A stretch of 34,463 bases of DNA from Patescibacteria group bacterium (GTDB lineage Bacteria > Patescibacteriota > Patescibacteriia > 2-12-FULL-57-11), in NCBI GenBank assembly GCA_004299275.1, contig SCSU01000063.1:1-34463 (forward strand), in the 5' to 3' direction. Both the position numbers and the translations under genes were made by a program. Numbering within the stretch: position 1 is the stretch's first letter; each line of letters opens with the position of its first letter. Under the pieces are notes generated by a model, which was given only the letters and a program-made list of their open reading frames with translations, made no database searches and had not been told where the DNA came from. Positions 1 through 6,651 of this stretch are shown in pieces.

Positions 1-25
1 AGGAACTTCCGTATTAACGCATAAT

Positions 26-65
26 AGTCCCGGTTTTGCTTGCCTCAAAGGCCGAAACCGGGACT
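26..65. repeat. Hairpin, 11-bp stem
   Basis: AGTCCCGGTTT at 26-36 is the exact reverse complement of AAACCGGGACT at 55-65, with an 18-nt loop. It lies in the gene-free first 270 bases. It could act as a terminator for a gene off the left edge or be one more dispersed palindrome. Neither role can be settled here. Confidence 0.5.
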
Positions 66-74
66 TGTTTCAAA

Positions 75-236
75 GAGGTCATCTGAAAATTCCAGATTTG
101 GTCGAAATCGCCCAGTTTTGACTGCACCGACCTTCTCGACCCTCACAAGATACTCCGTATATTGCTCGGGTCTGCGGCGTCCGGTTCGCTCAAAACTGGA
201 CAATTTCGCTTCAAAAGCGAATTTTCAGATGACCTC
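75..236. repeat. Imperfect inverted repeat with about 47-base arms
   Basis: Bases 75-92 are exactly complementary to 219-236 (18 bp), and 103-121 match 190-208 at 17 of 19 positions. The arms enclose about 70 bases (122-189). No believable gene lies between them. The layout resembles a small non-autonomous palindromic element or decayed repeat. No transposase is nearby. Confidence 0.55.
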
Positions 237-270
237 AAAATAATTTGGCGGTTGTCGTGTCCGGATCGTA

Positions 271-495
271 TCACTGGCCTTTTTGCCGACGAAATTTTTC
301 CAAATCGTTTTCAATCCGGTCCAGCTCGCGGAGAGCATTGTTATATTGAGCAACATCAACCCCCAGGCCATCATGATAATCAGCCAATATTTGCCCGTAT
401 TCCATCTGTTTTTTTTCGAGTCCGGAAATTCTCTTATCAATTTCCTCGGGCGACATTTCCGCTCCCTCCGGCCGTCTTTTTAATCCTTCAATCAT
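271..495 (-). CDS. Small predicted coiled-coil protein, function unknown
   Basis: A 74-residue ORF starting with ATG at 495. The protein is charged and mostly helical. Residues 14-74 carry a heptad-like spacing of Leu, Ile and Met (KRISGLEKK, ALRELDRIENDLEKF), which suggests a short coiled coil. There is no signal peptide, membrane segment or cysteine. I do not recognise the family. It is preferred over the overlapping frames because its composition is protein-like and it ends cleanly. It lies downstream of the leftward envelope gene set with a 65-base gap, so it could share that transcript or be independent. Confidence 0.5.
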   Translation of the reverse strand: MIEGLKRRPEGAEMSPEEIDKRISGLEKKQMEYGQILADYHDGLGVDVAQYNNALRELDRIENDLEKFRRQKGQ

Positions 496-560
496 AAGGA
501 AAATAATTAAAACAATTAATTAGACTAACCGGTGTAATTAGTATCTTACTACATTCTACA

Positions 561-1019
561 TTACCGAGAAATTTTCCACAAAAACTCGCGCGCGGGAATG
601 CCGCCGATGCCTTTGATAACCAGTTTAATGTTTTTGGCGCCAGCCAGCGGCGCGAAGGACAAAATCCCCTCCCGATGGTGGCCGCCGGGCGGCGCGCCGC
701 TCCAGCTGAGCGGCTGATATTCCCGTCCCTGCTCGCCAAGGAGCGTCGAAACTTTAGTCAAATCTTCACCGAGCTCCACCGAATGGGTGTTTAAGGACAC
801 CTCAAATTCCCAAACCGGCGCGTCAGGCGCGAAATTTTTGGGAGTCACCGCAACCTCTACCTCTCCCTGACTGTCGGAGATGGTTTTAGGAATTGTTGTT
901 TCACTCGGTGGCGCCAAAACGGTCGTCCGGGCCGTGGACGCGGGACGGGAATAGCCGTAAGCAACCAGCGCTCCCAGAAAAATAATCCCAATGACGCCAA
1001 TTTTTGTCAAAAAATTCAT
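561..1019 (-). CDS. Membrane-anchored extracytoplasmic protein of unknown family
   Basis: 152 residues. Residues 5-22 form one hydrophobic N-terminal segment (signal anchor), followed by a Thr/Ser/Pro linker and a beta-rich domain from about residue 50. The domain has the elements VWEFEVSLNTHSV, SWSGAPPGGHH and an ending like IPAREFLWKIS. It has no cysteines. The ATG overlaps the stop of the upstream CCSH membrane gene as ATGA, so the two are probably translationally coupled. Being last in the leftward set suggests that its domain sits outside the membrane and serves the same thiol or metal function. That role is inferred from neighbours only. Confidence 0.7.
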   Translation of the reverse strand: MNFLTKIGVIGIIFLGALVAYGYSRPASTARTTVLAPPSETTIPKTISDSQGEVEVAVTPKNFAPDAPVWEFEVSLNTHSVELGEDLTKVSTLLGEQGREYQPLSWSGAPPGGHHREGILSFAPLAGAKNIKLVIKGIGGIPAREFLWKISR

Positions 1020-1450
1020 AGCGCGGCGGCGCGAACCAACAATATTTTACGGACAAGATAAGCGATGCCGAGCGCATTAGCCGCCAGCCCGACCCAAAAA
1101 AACTGGACTTGCAGCTGGCCGATTATTGAAAAAATTCCGCCAAGCGCGAGCAGGGGCAAAACGTTGGCCAAATAATGGGAACAGCAGGAAACCATGGCAA
1201 AAGTTGAAGTCGTTCCGGTTGCCGCCAAAACTTTTTTGCCCCCGTCCCGCGCGTCGATTGAACGGCGGAAATAGGAATAGAGCGCAATCTGTATGCCGAA
1301 ACCGAGAGACAGGGGAACAAAAAAATACCAGTATCTGCCAAATTGACTGACCGCAAACTGACTGCCGGAGATAAGCGTTACTAAACCGAAATAAACGCCG
1401 ATAAGACCCGCGCTCGCCACTGTCCCGTTTATTATCGGCCGCACGGACAT
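1016..1450 (-). CDS. Small polytopic membrane protein with Cys-Cys-Ser-His motif
   Basis: 144 residues with about four predicted membrane segments (roughly 10-30, 42-60, 82-107, 112-136). A Cys-Cys-x-His motif (C89, C90, H92) sits at the start of the third segment, followed by YLANVLPLLALGG. Paired cysteines inside a membrane helix next to glycine-rich segments recall small heavy-metal carriers such as MerT or MerC, but I see no direct family match. The ATG is at 1450, and the end overlaps the next gene by 4 bases. A palindrome (1463-1495) separates it from the DUF3105 gene upstream. The transport role is a hypothesis. Confidence 0.7.
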   Translation of the reverse strand: MSVRPIINGTVASAGLIGVYFGLVTLISGSQFAVSQFGRYWYFFVPLSLGFGIQIALYSYFRRSIDARDGGKKVLAATGTTSTFAMVSCCSHYLANVLPLLALGGIFSIIGQLQVQFFWVGLAANALGIAYLVRKILLVRAAAL

Positions 1451-1462
1451 AAGAAGATGTCG

Positions 1463-1495
1463 GGATGTTGAACATCCACGGGATGTTCAACATCC
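1463..1495. repeat. Palindrome of the GGATGTTGAACATCC family, copy 1
   Basis: GGATGTTGAACATCC (1463-1477), ACG, then GGATGTTCAACATCC (1481-1495). The halves are reverse complements, so the whole forms a 15-bp stem with a 3-nt loop, and each half is itself nearly palindromic. It lies between two genes of the leftward set. Other copies are at 14156, 19407 and 23785. Confidence 0.85.
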
Positions 1496-1502
1496 AAAAA
1501 TC

Positions 1503-2057
1503 TTAAATCGGCGCCATTTCCGGCGCGTGATCGCTGTTAGCTTCGATAAACTCCTTAATCTTTTCCTCATCAACGGCCGCCAGTTTCAACAATCGGCCCC
1601 AAGACGTCAGGGCGACCGGCACATCCATCCCGCTCCTCGGGAGCATAATCTTCTTTCCCTCCGCGTCATGAAAGGCCTTTTTAATTTTCTCCACCTGCTC
1701 TACCGACAGTTTGTGGTCATACCAGACAACGACCGCTCCGTGCTCCATGCTGTGCAAGACCAATTCATCGGGCAACTGCTCATCCTTAATTCCCGGGCCA
1801 GCGACCCCATCTCCCCAATGCCAGCCGGAGGTCGGCGGATTGGAGTTGTAAGTCGGGTGCCCCTCGCCGCGCGCGACGTGCGCCGCGCCTTGGCTAGGAA
1901 TTTCCTCACCCATTAACAGTTTCTTTTCTTTTTGATTTTGCGCGCTAATAAGCCAGATGCCGCCAATTATAATTACGGCGATAAAAATAATCATGCCGAT
2001 TAAAAACTTTTTGTCCAAGGAACCTCTGGGGGCGGAGCTCTGACAGCAATCGCGCAT
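1503..2057 (-). CDS. DUF3105 domain membrane-anchored protein
   Basis: 184 residues from ATG at 2057. That start is chosen because longer forms would overlap the upstream gene. One membrane segment lies at about residues 18-38, followed by an extracytoplasmic domain with DUF3105 landmarks: NPPTSGWHW (73-81) and LHSMEHGAVVVWY (101-113), rich in His and Trp. The N-terminal tail MRDCCQ carries two adjacent cysteines on the predicted cytoplasmic side. DUF3105 has no established biochemical role that I know of. Its conserved histidines could bind metal. It lies 14 bases after the CPIC membrane gene, consistent with one transcript. Confidence 0.8.
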   Translation of the reverse strand: MRDCCQSSAPRGSLDKKFLIGMIIFIAVIIIGGIWLISAQNQKEKKLLMGEEIPSQGAAHVARGEGHPTYNSNPPTSGWHWGDGVAGPGIKDEQLPDELVLHSMEHGAVVVWYDHKLSVEQVEKIKKAFHDAEGKKIMLPRSGMDVPVALTSWGRLLKLAAVDEEKIKEFIEANSDHAPEMAPI

Positions 2058-2071
2058 AAGGGCTACAATAA

Positions 2072-2509
2072 TTAACAACAATTTTTTAATTTCTTTTCCA
2101 AGTCCTGAACCTCTTGGCTCTCCCCGGCTTCTGGTTTCCGGTGAAAAACAAAATAAACGGCCGCGAGAATCAAAAGTCCCGCAAAAAAAACTGGCCACCA
2201 ATTCCAGATTAAGGCGTAGGCCAACAGAAAGCCCGCGGGGATAGAAAGCGCTTTAAACAGAACCAGCGAACGGCCGGCAGGCAAGCGCTTTTCCAACTGA
2301 TAAGTCACTCCCACCACCGAACCACCGAGGAGCATCGCCAATATCGCCGGTTCAACCGTTACGCCAAAATAACGGACGACTAGCATCCAAGCCCACGTGC
2401 CGGAGACACCGGCGCAAATCGGACACAGCCGAAAAGGCAGGTACATGCGAACGACCGCGGCCAGTCCGGTAATGGCCAAGATTGAAAGCAGGGCGGAAAA
2501 AATGGTCAT
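2072..2509 (-). CDS. Polytopic membrane protein with CPIC motif
   Basis: 145 residues with about four hydrophobic segments (residues 3-20, 34-62, 85-105, 106-122). A CxxC motif (C29-P-I-C32) lies at the end of the first segment, the typical setting for a thiol-disulfide relay near the membrane face. The C-terminus ends in Asn-Cys-Cys (C144, C145). I do not recognise a named family. VKOR-like or DsbB-like relays work with similar motifs, but the other hallmark residues are not obvious. It sits between the CcdA gene and the DUF3105 gene, which supports a redox role. Confidence 0.7.
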   Translation of the reverse strand: MTIFSALLSILAITGLAAVVRMYLPFRLCPICAGVSGTWAWMLVVRYFGVTVEPAILAMLLGGSVVGVTYQLEKRLPAGRSLVLFKALSIPAGFLLAYALIWNWWPVFFAGLLILAAVYFVFHRKPEAGESQEVQDLEKKLKNCC

Positions 2510-2528
2510 AGAGATTCCAGTGTTTTTC

Positions 2529-2596
2529 TGTCATTCCTGCGAAGGCAGGAATCCAGACATTTTGTTTCTGGATCCCGCATCAAGTGCGGGATAACA
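2529..2596. repeat. Dispersed compound palindrome between redox genes
   Basis: Two hairpins lie inside a larger fold: ATTCCTGC-gaag-GCAGGAAT at 2533-2552 and ATCCCGCA...TGCGGGAT at 2571-2592, with CCAGA/TCTGG arms between them. Short intergenic elements of this layout are common in many bacterial genomes. Related sequences lie at 18281-18378 and 26339-26405. It separates the CcdA gene from the CPIC gene. Confidence 0.75.
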
Positions 2597-2603
2597 AATG
2601 ATT

Positions 2604-3395
2604 TTATAGGTAAAAAATTATCAACCCCAACAACACCATCGCGATGGCGCCGATAATCTTCATCTGCCGGCGATCCTTATTGTACCAATTCTCAACTTTG
2701 ACTTGGAGCGTTTTATCACTCGCGAGCGCCAAAAGAACGACGAGCGGCGAAACAAAGATTAAATTGTAGATCAGTAAATAACCAACGCCCGGCAAATAAG
2801 TTGCCCGGTCGTGCAGGAGACCCAAAACCATGAGATACGGACCGCCGGTGCAGGGAAATTCGCAGAGCCCCACGAGCGTCCCCAGAACAAAAGCCGTCGG
2901 CACGGTGGCGCGGTCCATGAGCGTTGCCATGGCGTGATGGAGCGAGTGCGGCAGGCGGAACTTGACCGGAAATTTCGGGACAAATGCATAAAGCAAGTTC
3001 ACCGCGCCTAAAACCATTAGCAAAAGCGCCCCCAAACGGCCCATAAAATGCGGGGTATTGAATAAGTGCAAAACTTGCAGGATGCCCAAACCGATGAGCA
3101 GATAAACAGTGAAAATACCAAGGATGTAAACTAGGCCAACACGCAAAATTTTCGCCCGGAGACTCCCGATGCTTAAAAGGAAGGCGATGGTCAAAAGCAA
3201 AACGGAAAAAGCGCAGGGGTTGACCGAGTCAATCACTGCGGAAACCAATATCAAAGGCAGGAGCCACTGGCCGCCGTTCGATATCTGCCAAAGCGCGCCG
3301 GTAAAGGCCTGGCTGCGGAACAGCAGTACCGCGCCGGCAATAGCCGCCGCGGTCAAAAATAAAATGATAATTCTTTTGTTCGCGAAAAATTTCAT
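2604..3395 (-). CDS. CcdA/DsbD-type transmembrane thiol-electron transporter
   Basis: 263 residues: an N-terminal membrane segment, then a six-helix CcdA-like core. The two conserved cysteines of this family are visible in NPCAFS (C61) and EFPCTGGPY (C182, with C178 nearby). CcdA and DsbD pass electrons from cytoplasmic thioredoxin across the membrane to extracytoplasmic thioredoxin-like proteins. No cytochrome c synthesis genes are nearby, so the likely partner is an envelope thioredoxin such as the triple-domain protein at 5469. Its start directly abuts the stop of the DUF1573 gene (3395/3396), so the two are likely cotranscribed. Confidence 0.9.
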   Translation of the reverse strand: MKFFANKRIIILFLTAAAIAGAVLLFRSQAFTGALWQISNGGQWLLPLILVSAVIDSVNPCAFSVLLLTIAFLLSIGSLRAKILRVGLVYILGIFTVYLLIGLGILQVLHLFNTPHFMGRLGALLLMVLGAVNLLYAFVPKFPVKFRLPHSLHHAMATLMDRATVPTAFVLGTLVGLCEFPCTGGPYLMVLGLLHDRATYLPGVGYLLIYNLIFVSPLVVLLALASDKTLQVKVENWYNKDRRQMKIIGAIAMVLLGLIIFYL

Positions 3396-3908
3396 TTAAG
3401 GCGTCACGGTGGCGCTGATGGCGATAGCCAGCGTCGCGCCGCCGTCGTTCTCGAGCATTATTTTTCGCTCAATCCGTCCCACGCCGGCCGGTCCGTGCGC
3501 GGCGGGGTCAAACACTACTTCCACCTCGGCCTCTCCCCCCGACGCGAGCGGCGTGTCAATCCGCGGTATAGCGGCGTGTCCGGGCATGCCAAAAGGTCCT
3601 TGCTTGCCACCCGCCGTCAAAAGCGAAGCCGAGGTGCACATGCAGGAAGTGTAGAGTTTGTTTATTTTGACTTCCCGGTCACCGATATTTTTTACCTTAA
3701 AAACATGGGTGACTTTCCCCTTAGCCATGGAAATTGAACCGAAATCATAAGAGCCCTCTGTGGCGCTCAAAACGCTCGTAGCCGTCGGTCCCCCGCCGAT
3801 CGCGGGAGTGTTATCCCCCGAATTCGCGACTGGTCTGGCAATCCAGAGAAAAACGCCAAAAACTAAAAGAACGGCTAAGACGGTAACTAGTTTCCTGTAT
3901 TTATTCAT
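3396..3908 (-). CDS. DUF1573-type membrane-anchored protein
   Basis: 170 residues with an N-terminal anchor (about 7-24), a low-complexity linker and an immunoglobulin-like beta domain (about 50-168). The domain carries the DUF1573 pattern: YDFGSI, then VFKVKNIG, then SCMCTSA (C89, C91), and a final beta strand ending in AISATVTP. Families of this fold are exported and act as binding or scaffold domains. The two close cysteines may be redox-active or bind metal. It is the first gene of the leftward set, downstream of the palindrome-bearing promoter at 4036-4064. That position makes it the gene most directly exposed to BlaI-type control. Confidence 0.85.
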   Translation of the reverse strand: MNKYRKLVTVLAVLLVFGVFLWIARPVANSGDNTPAIGGGPTATSVLSATEGSYDFGSISMAKGKVTHVFKVKNIGDREVKINKLYTSCMCTSASLLTAGGKQGPFGMPGHAAIPRIDTPLASGGEAEVEVVFDPAAHGPAGVGRIERKIMLENDGGATLAIAISATVTP

Positions 3909-3914
3909 ATTGCT

Positions 3915-3994
3915 AAGTAGTGAGTGAGTAGTGCGTAGAGAGTAATGGGTAGTGAGTAGAATTATTACTACTACTCATCACTCACTATTCACTA
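3915..3994. repeat. TAGTGAGTAGT-type repeat cluster
   Basis: Repeated units of TAGTGAG and GTAGTG run from 3915, and a roughly complementary array (ACTACTACTCATCACTCACTA) follows at 3968-3987, so the region can fold as an imperfect hairpin. Similar sequence appears at 26873-26905 and 29034-29086, each time at an operon border. Confidence 0.6.
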
Positions 3995-4035
3995 ATTTCT
4001 GCTGTGTATAACTTCCGCTTGACGCCGCGGGAATA

Positions 4036-4064
4036 ATTCTACACAGTGTAGTAGCTTAAGGCAA
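4036..4064 (-). promoter_or_regulatory. Probable leftward promoter of the DUF1573-CcdA set
   Basis: Reading the minus strand, TTGCCT (4059-4064) and TAGAAT (4036-4041) are separated by exactly 17 bases and resemble -35 and -10 boxes. The transcript would enter the gene starting at 3908. The palindrome at 4039-4051 lies in the spacer and over the -10 box, a classic arrangement for repression. No equally good rightward promoter was found. Confidence 0.5.
4039..4051. promoter_or_regulatory. Candidate BlaI/CopY-type operator
   Basis: CTACAC-A-GTGTAG is a 6-bp inverted repeat around one base and contains TACA...TGTA half sites. BlaI, MecI and CopY repressors bind dyads built from TACA/TGTA. It lies 32 bases upstream of the gene for a repressor of that family and over a leftward promoter. 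Binding is inferred. Confidence 0.5.
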
Positions 4065-4082
4065 GCCCGCTTATCCCCAGAT

Positions 4083-4472
4083 ATGCAAACCCCTTCTACC
4101 TTTGCCCGAATACTCGGCGAACTGGAACAGCAAGTGATGCAGGTGCTCTGGACCAAGGGCGGCACGGCCAGCATCCGCGAGGTCGTGGATATTATGCGCC
4201 GCGAACGGCCGATTGCCTATACCACCGTGCTCACGGTAATGAATCGGCTGACGGCCAAGGGCTTGCTCCGACGGACAAATGACGGCGAGAGCTACGTTTA
4301 TACCACTCCCTTCTCGCCCCAAAAATTTTACAGCCGGGTCGCGGCCGAGATGCTCTCCCGCATCAGAGAACAGCACGGCGAGATGGCCGTTGCTTGTTTT
4401 GTGGACGAAGCCAGCAAAATCAGCCGAAAGAAGCTGAAAAATCTCCTTAAGGAATTACGGCAGAAAAAATAG
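4083..4472 (+). CDS. BlaI/MecI/CopY-family transcriptional repressor
   Basis: 129 residues, the usual length for the family. The N-terminal winged helix includes LGELEQQVMQVLW (11-23), ASIREVVDIM and the recognition segment AYTTVLTVMNRLTAKGLL, followed by the wing RTNDGESYVY. The C-terminal helical half would form the dimer. In characterised systems a membrane M56 protease or copper binding relieves repression. The next gene encodes such a protease, only two bases away. The dyad at 4039-4051 is the likely target. No clear ribosome binding site precedes the ATG. Its regulon probably includes both divergent gene sets. Confidence 0.92.
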   Translation: MQTPSTFARILGELEQQVMQVLWTKGGTASIREVVDIMRRERPIAYTTVLTVMNRLTAKGLLRRTNDGESYVYTTPFSPQKFYSRVAAEMLSRIREQHGEMAVACFVDEASKISRKKLKNLLKELRQKK

Positions 4473-4474
4473 CT

Positions 4475-5500
4475 ATGTCTCTCGCCTATCGCCGCTATCG
4501 CTGGTCGTTTTTCCTGCCGGCATCAATCGGCGCGGCGGTTTTCGCGGTTTTATTTTTTTCGCCCCTTCATCTTCTTGTGGGGAGGAACAGTGCCAGCGCT
4601 TGCGCCCCGCTCGCCGCTTTCATCCAAAAGAACTGGCCCGGGCCGCATCTCGCCGCCGCGGCGCTGGCGCTCTCGCTCTTTGTCTTGTTTCTCTTTTTGC
4701 TGTTCAGGGAAATCTGGAATACCGATCGCCACCTCCGTTCTTTGCGTCTCCTTGCCCCATCTCTCTGGTCAAATAACCTGTCTCTGGCTCTCCACGAACT
4801 ACAAATTTCCCGACAAGCCGTGGCGGTATTTGAGGCGGCCGATTCTCTTTGCTTTAGCGCCGGCTTTTTCCGGCCTAAAATTTATCTCTCTTCCGGCGCA
4901 ATTAAAACCTTGAACGATGCGGAACTTTTGGCGGTGCTCTCGCACGAAAACCGCCATCGCCGTTACCGCGACCCCGCTCGTTCCACAATTTTACGCTCGC
5001 TCGGCCGCTCACTATTCTTCGTCCCTGTAATCAAGCTGCTGGAAAAACGCTTTGCCGTGGCCAAGGAGATTCTCGCCGATGCTGATGCCCTTAAACTCAA
5101 AAATGGCGGCCTGGCCCTAGCCGGCGCCCTCTACAAACTCTCCTCGCCTGGCCTGCGCTCTGGCGGCTCGCCGGCCGAAGCCTTGGCGAAGGCCGGGCAA
5201 GTCGCCCTGGCTCTCTTTGCCGACCGGCCGCTGCTCGAAATACGAATCTCTTATATCGCCGGTCAGGGGCACGCCCTCTCACCGCTTAAGCTTTCAAAAA
5301 TAATCCTGAGTGCGGTCGTGATATCAGCCCTCCTCGTTTTTAGTGCGCCAGGTTCCTTAGCAAAGGAATCCGCGCCATCGTGCGCCTCCTTATCCGAAAA
5401 CAACGCAACTACGCCAATTAAACAACCGGCCGGCGCCACTTACGCCCCGCCGGACTATATAACCACCTATGACCCCCATCACCCCCAAGACGCCGATTAA
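4475..5500 (+). CDS. Short M56-family (BlaR1/MecR1-like) membrane metalloprotease
   Basis: 341 residues with hydrophobic segments at about 12-36, 58-80 and 278-295. The zinc-protease motif HENRH (157-161) fits HExxH, and the downstream AKEILADADAL (196-206) supplies a Glu as third ligand as in M56 enzymes. In BlaR1 a C-terminal penicillin-sensing domain follows the last membrane helix. Here only about 45 polar residues follow, so a beta-lactam sensor is absent and the signal must come another way, perhaps from thiol or metal partners. Its last 32 bases overlap the next gene. The role, cleaving or inactivating the preceding repressor, is known for relatives and inferred here. Confidence 0.88.
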   Translation: MSLAYRRYRWSFFLPASIGAAVFAVLFFSPLHLLVGRNSASACAPLAAFIQKNWPGPHLAAAALALSLFVLFLFLLFREIWNTDRHLRSLRLLAPSLWSNNLSLALHELQISRQAVAVFEAADSLCFSAGFFRPKIYLSSGAIKTLNDAELLAVLSHENRHRRYRDPARSTILRSLGRSLFFVPVIKLLEKRFAVAKEILADADALKLKNGGLALAGALYKLSSPGLRSGGSPAEALAKAGQVALALFADRPLLEIRISYIAGQGHALSPLKLSKIILSAVVISALLVFSAPGSLAKESAPSCASLSENNATTPIKQPAGATYAPPDYITTYDPHHPQDAD

Positions 5501-6641
5501 GAAAAACGAACTGGTCTTGCTGATTATTATTCTTGTAGCCACGCTTGGCGGATTGGCTATTTCTTTTTCGCTTTCGCGCGACGTCGCCAAACGACTTGCC
5601 GGAGCTAAAGAAGCGGCCGAACCGGTCAAACTGAATGTTATAAAAATCACCGCCAATTGCCCCGAGTGTCTTGATATCGCCGCCGCGCTGAACGACCTTA
5701 AAAAGCAGCCAATCGCCTTGAGTGAGGAAAAAGAAATCTCTTTTGACTCTCCGGAGGGCCGCGAGCTCACGAGCTCGCTCGGCATTGAAAAGATTCCCGC
5801 CTACATCGTGCGCGGCGATATCAAAAACAAAAAACTAGCCGCCTTTTTTGAAGCTAACGGCAAAATCGTCGGTGATTCTTTCGTTTTTGAAAAAGTCCAG
5901 CCGGTTTTCGTCACGCCCCAATCGGGCGAGAAACACGGCCAGCTCGCGGCGCTAGTTCTTTATTCCGCCGTGCAGTGCCCGGCCTGCACCGACCCCGCTC
6001 CCCTGCTCGAACAATTTAAGGCGGGTGGAATAAGCGCGTCCTCCTCCACCACCAGAACGGTTGACCCGCGCGGCGCGGAAGGTCAAACTCTGGTCAAAAA
6101 TTACCGCATCACTTCCCTGCCGACGATTTTGCTCCAGGGCGAAACCAAGCTTTACGAACAACTGGTGAGCGCGCGCTTTGGCACTATTGAGCCGGACGGG
6201 ACTTTCGTTTTCCGCGCTGTTTCGCCGCCGTATTTTGACGCCGAAAAAAATCGCGTCGCCGGGGTCGTGGAACTAATTTCGCTGGTTGACGGCTCTTGCA
6301 AGGAGTGCTATGACGTCGGCCAGCACGAATTGATTCTCAAGGGCACCTTTGGCGTAAAAATTGGTTCGTCAAAAATTATTGACGCGAGTTCCGCGGCGGG
6401 CAAGCGTCTAATCAAGCAATATTCAATAGCCGCCGTCCCCACGGTTATCATTTCGCCTGATTTAAGCGCCTACGACCAGCTTGTCTCCATCTGGCCGCAA
6501 GTGGGGACCGCGGAAAAAGACGGTTGGTACGTTTTCCGCGAGCTTAAGGCGCTCGGCGGCGTCGCCTACAAGGATTTGGCCGCCAACATCGTGGTTAATC
6601 CCGTTAAGGCAGCCGGCAACGCTACTTCAACCGTAAAGTAA
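5469..6641 (+). CDS. Membrane-anchored protein with three thioredoxin-like domains
   Basis: 390 residues. A signal anchor at about 14-34 is followed by three tandem thioredoxin-like units, each with a CxxC and a later cis-proline: CPEC (64-67) with Ile-Pro110; CPAC (170-173) with Leu-Pro218; CKEC (277-280) with Val-Pro324. Each unit ends with a similar GTFVF-like strand (GDSFVFE, GTFVFRA, GWYVFRE). The domains probably face outward and exchange disulfides, taking electrons from the CcdA-like protein encoded divergently. The start at 5469 overlaps the M56 gene, suggesting translational coupling. I know no named protein with this exact layout. Confidence 0.85.
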   Translation: MTPITPKTPIKKNELVLLIIILVATLGGLAISFSLSRDVAKRLAGAKEAAEPVKLNVIKITANCPECLDIAAALNDLKKQPIALSEEKEISFDSPEGRELTSSLGIEKIPAYIVRGDIKNKKLAAFFEANGKIVGDSFVFEKVQPVFVTPQSGEKHGQLAALVLYSAVQCPACTDPAPLLEQFKAGGISASSSTTRTVDPRGAEGQTLVKNYRITSLPTILLQGETKLYEQLVSARFGTIEPDGTFVFRAVSPPYFDAEKNRVAGVVELISLVDGSCKECYDVGQHELILKGTFGVKIGSSKIIDASSAAGKRLIKQYSIAAVPTVIISPDLSAYDQLVSIWPQVGTAEKDGWYVFRELKALGGVAYKDLAANIVVNPVKAAGNATSTVK

Positions 6642-6651
6642 AAATTTTTCT

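Noticed and set aside
40-497. Two rightward frames at the left edge
   Set aside because: Both translate inverted-repeat arms or lie opposite the small coiled-coil gene.
4475-5500. Beta-lactam resistance sensor
   Set aside because: No penicillin-binding sensor domain and no beta-lactamase gene are present, so the BlaI/M56 pair is not taken as antibiotic resistance.
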